Of a stretch of DNA of 41,098 nt, positions 7,458 through 15,583 are shown piece by piece. A program made the translations under genes and the position numbers. The DNA comes from Bacteroidales bacterium (GTDB lineage Bacteria > Bacteroidota > Bacteroidia > Bacteroidales > P3), in the NCBI GenBank assembly GCA_017542345.1, contig JAFXXI010000030.1:1-41098 (forward strand), written 5' to 3'. Within the stretch, counting starts at the first letter, position 1. Each line of letters opens with the position of its first letter. The notes under the pieces were generated by a model that did not search any database, was not told the DNA's origin, and saw nothing but the letters and a program-made list of their open reading frames with translations.

Positions 7458-9869
7458 ATGATGAGATATAGATTGGGGTTGCTATTGGTGCTGTGCACCG
7501 TTTGGCTGTGGCCGCTGTCCCTCTGGGGGCAGACGGTGAGCGGGACGGTGACCGACGCCCAGACGGGCGAGACGCTAATCGGCGCCACGGTGGTCGACAT
7601 GGCCAGCGGCAAGGGTACCGTCACCAACGCCTATGGACGCTACACGCTGACCTTGAAGGCGGCTTCGGCCGACCTGCGGGTGACCTACATCGGCTACCAG
7701 CCCCATCGGCAGACGGTGAGCCTGGAGGGCAACAGCAAGGTCAATGTGGCGCTGGAACCTGCGCTGGAACTTGAGGAGGTGACCATCACGGCCGAGCGAA
7801 TGAACAGCCCCAAGGTGAGCCAGATGAGCGCCATCGAGGTGCCGGTGGAGCAGATCAAGCTGGTGCCTGTGATGTTCGGCGAGGCCGATGTGCTGAAGGC
7901 CGTGCAGCTGCTGCCGGGCGTGCAGAGCGGCACCGAAGGCACCAGCGGCATCTATGTGCGTGGCGGCGGGCCCGACGAGAACCTGTTTCTGCTGGACGGC
8001 ATACCGCTCTACAACGTGAACCACCTCGGGGGCTTCTTCAGCGCCTTCAACAGCGATGCGCTGAAGAACGTGACCCTCTACAAGGGCAGCTTCCCGGCCC
8101 ATTTCACGGGACGCATATCCAGCGTGCTCGATATCACCACCAACAACGGCAACGACAAGGAATGGCACGGCGGCGCCACGCTGGGCCTGCTGGCCGCCAA
8201 GGTGAGCGTGGAGGGTCCGGTGATAAAGGAGAAGACCACGCTGAGCCTCTCGGCACGCCGCACCTACGGCGACCTGCTGATACAGCCGATTCTGATGCTT
8301 GCGGCGTCGCAGTCGGAGGGGCTGAAGAACCTCAGCGCGGGCTACTACTTCTATGACTTGAATGCCAAGGTGACGCATCGCTTCAGCGACCGCAGCCGCC
8401 TCTACGGCACTTTCTATATGGGCGACGACAAGCTGTTTCTGCGTGCCAAGATGGGCGAGAGCGGCGACGACAGCTACAACGCATGGCTCAAGCTGGGCTA
8501 CAACTGGGGCAACCTGGCTACGGCCGTGAGGTGGAACTATGAGCTTAGCCCCAGGCTGTTCATGAACCTCTCGGGCTCGTACACACGCTACCGCAACGAC
8601 CTTTCGCTGGGAACCGAGGACGAGATGCACTATGGCTACCACATGAGCCAGCTTCAGACGAGCAAGATAGAGATGGACTATAACAGCGGTATCCACGACC
8701 TCACGGCGCGAGCCGACTTCGACTATACCCCCGCGCCGGAGCACAGCATCCACTTCGGCACGTGGATGACACACCATATCTTCACCCCCGAGGTGCTGGG
8801 AGCCAAGTTGGCCTTCAGCGACACGGACACCACGGTGAGCCAGGACACCACCTTCGGCCAGAGCCGCGTCAGGGCGCAGGAGATGGTGCTCTATGCCGAG
8901 GACGACTGGGCGCTGACCGACGCCTTGAAAATCAACGCGGGGGTGGCGCTGAGCGGCTTCGCGGTGCAGGGCGTCTTCTACCCCTCGGTGCAGCCGAGAC
9001 TGAGCGGCCGCTTTATGGTGACCGACGACATCTCGGTGAAGGCCGGCTACAGCTACATGACACAGTATCTGCACCTGCTCTCGAGCAGCAATATCAGTCT
9101 GCCCACCGATCTGTGGGTGCCGGTGACGGCACGCATAGCGCCGATGAATAGCCGCCAGGTGGCGCTCGGCGTGTTCTACGACTGGCGCAGCTTGGTGAAT
9201 TTCAGTATCGAAGGCTACTACAAGAATATGGACAACCTGATGGAGTACAAGCCCGGAAGCTCGTTCTTCGGCACCAGCTCCAACTGGGAGGACAAGGTGT
9301 GCCTGGGCCGCGGGTGGGCCTACGGCGTGGAGTTTTTGGCGCAGAAGAGTGTGGGCAACCTCACGGGCTGGTTGGGCTACACCTGGAGCCGCACCTGGCG
9401 CCAGTTTGATGAGCTCAACGACGGAGCCGCCTTCCCGGCCAAGTACGACCGCATCCACGACCTCTCGCTGACGCTACAGTATCGGCCTAACGACCGCTTC
9501 GACTGCGGCTTGACATGGGTCTATAGCACCGGCAATACCGCCACGCTGGCCTACCACCGCTTTGAGACCGAGGCGCCGGAGGACGTCTACTACTATCCCA
9601 GCTCGGCCTATTTCGTTGAACAGCGCAACAACTACCGCCTGCCGGCCTACCATCGGATGGATTTGAGTTTCAACTTCCACCGTAAGTTTACCCGTGGCAG
9701 CCGCACAATCAATGTGAGTGTGTATAACGCCTACAACCGGCAGAACCCGTTTATCATATACCCCAGCACGAAGTACTACTCCAGCGACGGCAGCGAGTAC
9801 AAGACGGTGCTCATGCAGCGTTCGCTGTTCCCGATACTGCCGTCGGTATCGTATACCTACAAATTCTGA
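7458..9869 (+). CDS. TonB-dependent receptor with carboxypeptidase-like regulatory domain
   Basis: An 803-residue outer-membrane receptor. A signal peptide (about 1-25, ending LWGQ) is followed by a CarboxypepD-reg-like domain (VSGTVTDAQTGETLIGATV, about 26-110). The plug (about 115-230) has IYVRGGGPDENLFLLDG and YKGSFPAHFTGR, and a 22-strand-type barrel ends SVSYTYKF. Barrel strands are rich in Tyr and Trp. Together with the next gene it forms the common Bacteroidota TonB/DUF4249 pair thought to import an unidentified substrate. It is not a SusC homologue with a SusD partner, since no SusD follows. Start alternatives are ATG at 7458 or 7461. Its stop TGA directly abuts the next ATG. Confidence 0.93.
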   Translation: MMRYRLGLLLVLCTVWLWPLSLWGQTVSGTVTDAQTGETLIGATVVDMASGKGTVTNAYGRYTLTLKAASADLRVTYIGYQPHRQTVSLEGNSKVNVALEPALELEEVTITAERMNSPKVSQMSAIEVPVEQIKLVPVMFGEADVLKAVQLLPGVQSGTEGTSGIYVRGGGPDENLFLLDGIPLYNVNHLGGFFSAFNSDALKNVTLYKGSFPAHFTGRISSVLDITTNNGNDKEWHGGATLGLLAAKVSVEGPVIKEKTTLSLSARRTYGDLLIQPILMLAASQSEGLKNLSAGYYFYDLNAKVTHRFSDRSRLYGTFYMGDDKLFLRAKMGESGDDSYNAWLKLGYNWGNLATAVRWNYELSPRLFMNLSGSYTRYRNDLSLGTEDEMHYGYHMSQLQTSKIEMDYNSGIHDLTARADFDYTPAPEHSIHFGTWMTHHIFTPEVLGAKLAFSDTDTTVSQDTTFGQSRVRAQEMVLYAEDDWALTDALKINAGVALSGFAVQGVFYPSVQPRLSGRFMVTDDISVKAGYSYMTQYLHLLSSSNISLPTDLWVPVTARIAPMNSRQVALGVFYDWRSLVNFSIEGYYKNMDNLMEYKPGSSFFGTSSNWEDKVCLGRGWAYGVEFLAQKSVGNLTGWLGYTWSRTWRQFDELNDGAAFPAKYDRIHDLSLTLQYRPNDRFDCGLTWVYSTGNTATLAYHRFETEAPEDVYYYPSSAYFVEQRNNYRLPAYHRMDLSFNFHRKFTRGSRTINVSVYNAYNRQNPFIIYPSTKYYSSDGSEYKTVLMQRSLFPILPSVSYTYKF

Positions 9870-10844
9870 ATGCCGATGAAAAAGAAGATATATGTGCTGA
9901 TTGCCGCCGCCCTGCTGTGGACGGGATGCGAGAAGGAGATACCGCTCGACACCGACGGCATTGTGCCCAAGCCGGTGGCTATGGGCATGGTGGAGGAGGG
10001 CGACACCCTCAGCGTGAGGCTCACCTACAGCCACTTGATATACGGATGGCATGACGCATCCGACAGTTACTTCACCCCTATTGATAACGCCGCCGTGGGG
10101 CTGACGGTCAACGGTGCGGTGCAGGGGGTGGTGACGGTGAACGACAGCGGGACCTATGTGACGGGCTATGTGCCGCAGGTGGGCGACAAGATTGACCTGA
10201 AGGTGACCGTGCCGGGGCATGAGGTGCTGACGGCCAGCACAGTGGTGCCGAAGAAGCCGGCACTGTCGGGAGTGCGAGTGATAGAAGGTGCCACGGTGAA
10301 CGGGAACACCACCTATGACATACGCTTCACCTTGGCCGACCCAGCGGGCGAGGCCAACTACTATGCGGTGAGGCTGTATCAGTATGACACGGCGATGTTT
10401 ACCTATACCGACGGCAACGGGAACGAGGTGATTGACACCATGGGCACCGGTCCTGAGCTTATGCTGTTTGGCTGCAACGACGCCGCCATCAGTTCGTTTT
10501 CGGTGACCGATGTGGACATCGAGGGCGGTGTGGACGCCAACATGGTGGAGCTCTATTTCACTGACGAGAACCTGGACGGTGAGCACCACGAGATACGCCT
10601 CACGGGAAGTAGCAGCACCTACGACGACGAGACGGGCCTCACTATTCATAAGTATGTCGAGGTGGAGGTGGTGGCGCTGTCGCGCGACAGGTTCCTCTAC
10701 GAGCAGAGTGTCGAGATGGCGCGTGACGACGGAGACGACTTCTTCCAAGAGCCCACCCAGGTGCACTGCAATGTGAAGAACGGGATAGGAGTCTTCGCCG
10801 CGCTGTCGAGGGTACGGTTCAAGACAAAAGTGAACGGAAACTGA
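9870..10844 (+). CDS. DUF4249 family lipoprotein
   Basis: A 324-residue lipoprotein. The N-terminus MPMKKKIYVLIAAALLWTGC has a lipobox with Cys20, followed by EKEIPLDTDG. Charged residues follow the Cys, as is common for Bacteroidota lipoproteins that reach the outer membrane or surface. The body is beta-rich and matches the DUF4249 pattern seen directly downstream of TonB receptors, and it is probably an accessory to receptor-mediated uptake. The ATG at 9870 begins immediately after the receptor stop; an ATG at 9876 (MKKKIY) is an equally good start. No catalytic motif is visible. Confidence 0.85.
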   Translation: MPMKKKIYVLIAAALLWTGCEKEIPLDTDGIVPKPVAMGMVEEGDTLSVRLTYSHLIYGWHDASDSYFTPIDNAAVGLTVNGAVQGVVTVNDSGTYVTGYVPQVGDKIDLKVTVPGHEVLTASTVVPKKPALSGVRVIEGATVNGNTTYDIRFTLADPAGEANYYAVRLYQYDTAMFTYTDGNGNEVIDTMGTGPELMLFGCNDAAISSFSVTDVDIEGGVDANMVELYFTDENLDGEHHEIRLTGSSSTYDDETGLTIHKYVEVEVVALSRDRFLYEQSVEMARDDGDDFFQEPTQVHCNVKNGIGVFAALSRVRFKTKVNGN

Positions 10845-10851
10845 CGGAGAG

Positions 10852-11784
10852 ATGATGAAAATCCTCATAGCGGACCGCACGCACGACGTGCTTGAGAAAA
10901 GGCTGCAAGAGGCAGGCTTCGAGGTCAGTGTGGAACCCGACCACGACTACCAATCGCTGGCGCAGGCAGCGCAGGGCTGCGTCGGGCTGGTGGTGAGGAG
11001 CAAAGTGAATATCGACAAGGCTTTCATCGACGCTGTGCCGTCGCTGCGCTGCATCGGCAGGGTGGGGGCCGGGATGGAGACTATCGATGTCGACTATGCT
11101 GAGGCGCACGGGGTGCGTTGTCTGAATTCGCCCGAGGGCAACCGCGATGCGGTTGGAGAACACACGGTGGGTCTGCTGCTGGCGCTGCTTGACAACATCG
11201 CCCGCGCTGATGCCGAGGTGCGGAAGGGCATGTGGCAGCGTGAGGCCAACCGCGGCCGCGAACTGGGTGGCTTGACAGTGGGCATCATCGGTATGGGCAA
11301 CATGGGACAGGCCTTCGCACGGCGACTGACGGGCTTCGGCTGCCGGGTGATGTATTATGACAAGTATCGTGAGGATGAGGTAAAGGGAATAGAGCAGGTG
11401 ACGTTAGAGAGATTGCAGCAGGAGGCTGATGTGGTGAGTTTCCATGTGCCGCTGACCGACGAGACACATCACTACCTGGACGCCACCTTTATCGAGGCTA
11501 TGGCTAAGCCGTTCTACCTACTCAATACCTCTCGCGGGGCGGTGGTTGACACCGAAGCCCTTGTGGCGGGATTGGAGAGTGGCAAGGTGCTCGGCGCAGG
11601 CCTGGACGTGCTAGAATATGAGAACATGCAGGCTGACGGATTGGGAGAGGTGCCGGAATCGGTGCAGTATCTGATGGAATGCCCACACACCGTGCTTACC
11701 CCGCATGTGGCGGGCTGGACGGTGGAGTCGAAGTATAAACTGGCTGCGGTGCTGGCCGATAAAATGATAGAGGTACTGAAATGA
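10852..11784 (+). CDS. NAD-dependent D-2-hydroxyacid dehydrogenase (SerA-like)
   Basis: A 310-residue cytoplasmic oxidoreductase of the D-isomer-specific 2-hydroxyacid dehydrogenase family. The catalytic domain is split around a Rossmann domain with GIIGMGNMGQ at about 142-151. The catalytic triad is visible: Arg in NTSRGAVVD, Glu in LDVLEYEN, His in LTPHVAGW. It is shorter than full phosphoglycerate dehydrogenases and lacks the ACT domain, so the substrate (3-phosphoglycerate, glyoxylate or another) is undecided. ATG at 10852 or 10855. Its last codon overlaps the next gene by 4 bp, indicating an operon with DUF3109 and lspA. Confidence 0.9.
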   Translation: MMKILIADRTHDVLEKRLQEAGFEVSVEPDHDYQSLAQAAQGCVGLVVRSKVNIDKAFIDAVPSLRCIGRVGAGMETIDVDYAEAHGVRCLNSPEGNRDAVGEHTVGLLLALLDNIARADAEVRKGMWQREANRGRELGGLTVGIIGMGNMGQAFARRLTGFGCRVMYYDKYREDEVKGIEQVTLERLQQEADVVSFHVPLTDETHHYLDATFIEAMAKPFYLLNTSRGAVVDTEALVAGLESGKVLGAGLDVLEYENMQADGLGEVPESVQYLMECPHTVLTPHVAGWTVESKYKLAAVLADKMIEVLK

Positions 11785-12317
11785 TTGTCGTTGGGAATAG
11801 CATAGTGAGCGATGACATAGCCGACTGCCGGTTTGCATGTGACCTGTGTGTGTGCAAGGGCGCCTGCTGTGTGGAGGGCGATAGTGGCGCACCGTTGCTG
11901 GAAGAGGAAGTGGCGAAACTGGAGCGGGTGTTGCCCGAGGTGCTGCCGCAGCTCACTCCGGAGGGACGTGCGGCAGTGGAGGCACAGGGCGTGGCGGTGC
12001 GTGACAAGGACGGCGACTTGGGGACGCCGCTGGTTGACGGCGGAGCCTGCGCCTATATCACCTATGGCGACAACGGCTGTGCGCTCTGCGCCTTGCAGGG
12101 ATTGTACAAGCCGATGAGTTGTCATCTCTATCCCATACGCGTGGAGAACTACGGCGAATTCACGGCCGTCAACTACCACCAATGGGATATCTGTCTTGCC
12201 GCCAAGGGCAAGGGTGAACCTCTGTATGTGTATCTGAAAGAGCCGCTCGTCCGTCGATTCGGTCAGGAGTGGTACGACGAACTGATAGAACAAATTAATC
12301 AAAGAGAGAAAAGATGA
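11781..12317 (+). CDS. DUF3109 family cysteine-rich protein
   Basis: A 178-residue protein with the DUF3109 layout. A Cys cluster C-D-L-C-V-C-K-G-A-C-C lies at about 18-30, followed by G-A-C-A-Y, N-G-C-A-L-C-A-L-Q, S-C-H-L-Y-P-I-R and D-I-C-L-A-A. The CxxxCC-like spacing suggests a bound metal or Fe-S centre, but the biochemical role of this family is not established. It overlaps the dehydrogenase upstream by 4 bp and lspA downstream by 4 bp (ATGA), so the three are translationally coupled. Confidence 0.88.
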   Translation: MIVVGNSIVSDDIADCRFACDLCVCKGACCVEGDSGAPLLEEEVAKLERVLPEVLPQLTPEGRAAVEAQGVAVRDKDGDLGTPLVDGGACAYITYGDNGCALCALQGLYKPMSCHLYPIRVENYGEFTAVNYHQWDICLAAKGKGEPLYVYLKEPLVRRFGQEWYDELIEQINQREKR

Positions 12318-12967
12318 ACAAAAAGAAACAGGCGTGGCTGCTGTCGGTGATGGTGGCAACACTTTTGGTGGTGGACCAGGTGGTGAAGATACTGGTGAAG
12401 ACGAATATGTACATCGGCCAGGAGTACAATGTGCTGGGGAGCTGGTTCCGCATACACTTCGTGGAGAACGAGGGCTTCGCGTTCGGTATGTCGGTGGGCG
12501 GTGAAGTCGGAAAGTTGATACTGACGCTGCTGCGGTTGGTGGCGTCGATACTGGTGGCATGGTATGTGGTAAAGCTTGTGAAGCGTGAAACACGCTTGTC
12601 GCTGACGATTAGCTTGTCGCTGATCTTTACCGGAGCAGTAGGCAACCTGATTGACAGCTGCTTCTATGGGTTGATATTCAGCGAGAGCGAGTATTCTGTT
12701 GCCATGCTCTTCCCGCCTGAAGGGGGCTATGCACCACTATTCTTTGGCAAGGTGGTGGATATGTTCTATTTTCCTCTGTTTGAGTTTGATTGGCCGACTG
12801 CTATGCCGTTGGTTGGAGGACAGCACTTCGAATTCTTCAGCGGCATCTTCAATGTGGCCGATGCAGCTATCACAATTGGTGTTTTCTGGCTCTTGATTGA
12901 CCAAATTTTTATCTCTACAAAACACAAGAAATCAGAAGAGAAGGTTGTGGATGGAGCTGAGGGGTGA
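12314..12967 (+). CDS. lspA: Lipoprotein signal peptidase (signal peptidase II)
   Basis: A 217-residue inner-membrane aspartyl peptidase that cleaves prolipoprotein signal peptides ahead of the lipidated Cys. Four hydrophobic segments are visible. The catalytic pair is Asp149 in GKVVDMF and Asp183 in FNVADAAI; ENEGFAFGM matches the conserved N-terminal box. As in other Bacteroidota it has a longer loop before the first catalytic Asp. It should process the lipoproteins seen here (GldJ, BamD, DUF4249). It closes the plus-strand run; the tRNA-Phe promoter begins within 8 bp of its stop. Confidence 0.95.
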   Translation: MNKKKQAWLLSVMVATLLVVDQVVKILVKTNMYIGQEYNVLGSWFRIHFVENEGFAFGMSVGGEVGKLILTLLRLVASILVAWYVVKLVKRETRLSLTISLSLIFTGAVGNLIDSCFYGLIFSESEYSVAMLFPPEGGYAPLFFGKVVDMFYFPLFEFDWPTAMPLVGGQHFEFFSGIFNVADAAITIGVFWLLIDQIFISTKHKKSEEKVVDGAEG

Positions 12968-12974
12968 AAAAAAA

Positions 12975-13006
12975 TTTGGCCAGTTTCCGAAAAGTTAGTA
13001 ATTTTG
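12975..13006 (+). promoter_or_regulatory. Promoter of tRNA-Phe
   Basis: TTTG (12975-12978), 20 nt, TAATTTTG (12999-13006). The match continues outside the core: TTTGGCCA at the -33 side and GCACCCG after the -7 box also occur in the tRNA-Pro promoter at 37493-37524. Confidence 0.87.
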
Positions 13007-13036
13007 CACCCGATTTTGAGAGTTGAATCGTCATTT

Positions 13037-13112
13037 GGCGTCGTAGCTCAGTTGGTAGAGCGAAGGACTGAAAATCCTTGCGTCACTGGTTCAAATCCAG
13101 TCGATGCCACCA
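13037..13112 (+). tRNA. tRNA-Phe (anticodon GAA)
   Basis: A complete 76-nt cloverleaf. The acceptor stem GGCGTCG (13037-13043) pairs with CGATGCC (13102-13108) with one G-U. The anticodon stem AAGGA/TCCTT encloses CTGAAAA, anticodon GAA at 13070-13072. The T-arm is ACTGG-TTCAAAT-CCAGT. The 3' CCA is encoded (13110-13112). A terminator follows within 8 bp. Confidence 0.97.
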
Positions 13113-13119
13113 CAAAAAA

Positions 13120-13147
13120 AGAGACTCAAACGAGTCTCTTTTTTTTG
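13120..13147. terminator. Terminator between tRNA-Phe and the M14 gene
   Basis: Stem GAGACTC (13121-13127), loop AAAC, GAGTCTC (13132-13138), followed by a long T run and preceded by an A run, so it can serve both the tRNA and the convergent minus-strand gene. Confidence 0.93.
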
Positions 13148-13151
13148 TTTG

Positions 13152-14888
13152 TTATTGTTTCACGACCTTAATTGTCGCGCCTCCGCATCGCAGTATGTAG
13201 ATTCCTTTAGCGTGACCGGAGAGGTCTATGGTGTTGTCGCTGTTGGACAGTTGTTTGCGCAGTAGTAGGTGTCCTGTAATATCGTATATTTCGGATGTGC
13301 CATCGTTGCAGTTGATGGTGATGCGGTCGGTGGCGGGGTTGGGGTAGACTGTAGGGCTTGTGACGTCGACTGTGGTAATGCTGACGGGTGGATTAGGTGG
13401 ACTCGGTGGGTCAGACGGACTGGTTGAGTCAGGCAGGCTTACGGGGTAGATGCTGTCGGTCCAGACATAAGTGTAGTTCCAGCAGATGCTGTCGTCATTC
13501 CAGATACTGTCGGCTAATACGGCTGCGCTAAGGTCGCCCCATTTGATGAGGTCTCCGTAGCCGAGGCGTGTGGACATGCCGTTGGCAGTATGACCGTTGA
13601 GCAGGCATTGCCATTGATAGCCAGGGGTGATGTGCAACGTGTCGGTGGAGTCGGCATAGAGGATGTCAATGGCCGAGGAATCAAAGCTGAAACGCCAGTC
13701 GTGGGTGGCAATGGTGTCCAGGGCCTGTCGTGCAGTGATAGAGTCTTGCGCGAAGCGGATGCCCCACGCCAGAGCGCTGTCGGCCCAATTGATGGCTACG
13801 ATAGCACTGTTATCGCCGCTGCCAGCCCAGTATAGGATGTCTCCGTAGGTAATGGTGGCGTCTTCGATGGTGTTGTGGGGGAACAGGGTGTGAATCTCTT
13901 CAATGTAGTTGACCAGTGAGTGTTGGAGGAAATTCCAGTAGGTGGGCAGTTGGGTGCTACTCAGCTTCTTGGTGGTGGATATCTCCATAGTGAGCTCGAG
14001 GCAGTTATAGTAGTAGTTGAAGTAGTCCTGGCGGCCGCCGGTGATGACGTACCAGTCGCCACCAGCGGTATATCCGCAACTGTAGGTGTCATTGAAATGG
14101 TTGGAATTATAGGTGCGGCTAGTGTCGACAAAGCGACGGCATACATCAACCCACCAGGCCGACATTGGGTGGGGAAGTTGGGCCGAAGTATAGGTGTCCC
14201 AGGGATAGTTCATCACTTCGGCGCCGCCATGGAGGTTGGCGCTGAGGCGGAAGTTGTGACGGTCGAAGTAGGATATCATGGCCGCATTCTCCTGTTGCAG
14301 TGTCTCTTTTGCACTGCTAAAGGGATTGGGGTAGTTGCGGTTGAGATCGACGTTGTTGGCGTTATAGCGGCGTGAGTTCTGTACAGTGTTGTCGCCCCCG
14401 TAATAGGTGCCGTCGGGATTGGCCAGGGGGTTGATGCAGATGCGGGTGCGGTTGATGAGGCTGGTGTATTGTGGATTGCTGCCGTAGCCGTGCAGGAGCG
14501 TGTCTATCAGGCGCAGCATCATGACGTAGCCCGTGATTTCGTCGCCGTGGATGGTGGAGGAGTAGAAGAACTCTGGTAGGGTCGGGTTGGTGGGGTGAGC
14601 AGTGATTTCGAGGCTCAGTATCAGACGGCCGTTGATGCTGGTGCCAATGGTGTCGAGGCGGCAAAGGTTGGGATATGCTGTTGCCCATTCCTGCATCATT
14701 GAGAGATAGACGGAATAGGTTGGGTAACGATTCCAGGATGCCATCTGCTCGACAGAGGTGGCCATATTCAACACTTTGCTTCCGAGTGGCTCTTCTTCCG
14801 GCGGGAAGGCGTCGGGGCGTGGCTTGAGCTGTGCAGTGGCAGTGGCTGCGACAAGCAGGACGGAGAGCATAACGAGGATCTTCTTCAT
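13152..14888 (-). CDS. M14 family zinc carboxypeptidase with T9SS type A sorting domain
   Basis: A 578-residue secreted carboxypeptidase. The signal peptide is MKKILVMLSVLLVAATATAQ. The M14 domain (about 55-330) has zinc ligands H114-G-D-E117 and His220 in SANLHGGAE, the substrate motif NPDGTYYGG, NVDLNRNYPNPF, and the catalytic Glu in LELTMEIS. After a Pro/Ser-rich linker (about 480-500), the last ~75 residues (VYPNPATDRITI ... GIYILRCGGATIKVVKQ) form a type A T9SS sorting domain. It is therefore expected to be exported through T9SS and attached to, or released from, the cell surface, where it would trim peptides. Its promoter is at 14916-14945. Confidence 0.94.
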   Translation of the reverse strand: MKKILVMLSVLLVAATATAQLKPRPDAFPPEEEPLGSKVLNMATSVEQMASWNRYPTYSVYLSMMQEWATAYPNLCRLDTIGTSINGRLILSLEITAHPTNPTLPEFFYSSTIHGDEITGYVMMLRLIDTLLHGYGSNPQYTSLINRTRICINPLANPDGTYYGGDNTVQNSRRYNANNVDLNRNYPNPFSSAKETLQQENAAMISYFDRHNFRLSANLHGGAEVMNYPWDTYTSAQLPHPMSAWWVDVCRRFVDTSRTYNSNHFNDTYSCGYTAGGDWYVITGGRQDYFNYYYNCLELTMEISTTKKLSSTQLPTYWNFLQHSLVNYIEEIHTLFPHNTIEDATITYGDILYWAGSGDNSAIVAINWADSALAWGIRFAQDSITARQALDTIATHDWRFSFDSSAIDILYADSTDTLHITPGYQWQCLLNGHTANGMSTRLGYGDLIKWGDLSAAVLADSIWNDDSICWNYTYVWTDSIYPVSLPDSTSPSDPPSPPNPPVSITTVDVTSPTVYPNPATDRITINCNDGTSEIYDITGHLLLRKQLSNSDNTIDLSGHAKGIYILRCGGATIKVVKQ

Positions 14889-14915
14889 GGTGGTTTACTT
14901 GCTGTTTACGGGCTG

Positions 14916-14945
14916 CAAAATTATTAAAAATATCGCATATAGCAA
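14916..14945 (-). promoter_or_regulatory. Promoter of the M14 carboxypeptidase gene
   Basis: On the minus strand, TTG (complement 14943-14945), 19 nt, TAATTTTG (complement 14916-14923), then about 27 nt to the ATG at 14888. The same 86-bp divergent gap holds AAAAATAT (14926-14933) and ATATTTTT (14945-14952), an 8-bp dyad inside the spacer that could be an operator shared with the response-regulator gene on the other strand. Confidence 0.7.
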
Positions 14946-14974
14946 TATTTTTTATCTTCCAGCGTTGTTAAAGT

Positions 14975-15583
14975 ATGACACGGATATTGGTTGTAGACGA
15001 CGAGGAAGACCTGCGTGAGATACTGCGCTTCAATCTGGAGGCCGAGGGCTTCGAGGTGGAGACGGCGGCCAGTGCGGAGGCGGCACTGGGCATGCTGGGT
15101 ATGCGCTTCGACCTTATTCTGCTGGACGTGATGATGGACCGCATGTCGGGCTTTGAGATGTTGGAGGAGATGAGGCGATGTGGCGACAATACACCGGTCA
15201 TCTTCCTTACTGCCCGCGACGCACATGATGACCAGTTGCAGGGTTTCGGCATCGGGGCCGACGACTATATTACCAAACCCTTTTCCTTTGACACTGTGTT
15301 GGCGCGAGTGAAGGCGGTGCTGCGTAGGAGTGCTGGTTCAAGTGATACAGGATTATCTAGATATCCTAGCCTTACCAGGAGGGAACATCTTATCTTTGAC
15401 CTCTTTCGACAGCATCCGGGACGCTTCTTCTCAAGGGAAGAGATATTGGAGGCTGTGTGGCCCGACGACACGCTTGTGGGAGAGCGTTCGGTGGATGTGC
15501 ATATCGCGCGTTTACGCAAGAAATTAGGCGCCGAGGGTCAGCGTATTGTAAACAAAACAGGTTTCGGTTATGGACTGGTCTGA
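14975..15583 (+). CDS. OmpR/PhoB-type response regulator, shortened DNA-binding domain
   Basis: A 202-residue regulator. The receiver domain (1-120) has the acidic pair in VVDDEED, phospho-acceptor Asp51 in ILLDVMM, Thr in FLTARD and Lys101 in YITKPFSF. The C-terminal winged helix starts directly at SLTRREHLIFDLF and runs through VWPDDTLVGERSVDVHIARLRKKLG to the wing NKTGFGYGLV. The four-stranded beta platform that normally separates receiver and recognition helices (about 25-30 residues) is missing, so it is shorter than the usual ~230 residues. The linker DNA (15350-15368) is AT-rich and almost palindromic. It overlaps the kinase gene by 14 bp. Confidence 0.92.
   Translation: MTRILVVDDEEDLREILRFNLEAEGFEVETAASAEAALGMLGMRFDLILLDVMMDRMSGFEMLEEMRRCGDNTPVIFLTARDAHDDQLQGFGIGADDYITKPFSFDTVLARVKAVLRRSAGSSDTGLSRYPSLTRREHLIFDLFRQHPGRFFSREEILEAVWPDDTLVGERSVDVHIARLRKKLGAEGQRIVNKTGFGYGLV

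Noticed and set aside
7575-9458. 627-codon open frame opposite the TonB receptor
   Set aside because: It is an antisense shadow with the same compositional signature; the receptor on the other strand has clear plug and barrel motifs.
7454-9869. SusC-type receptor of a polysaccharide utilisation locus
   Set aside because: No SusD, glycoside hydrolase or sigma/anti-sigma pair is nearby; a DUF4249 lipoprotein follows instead.
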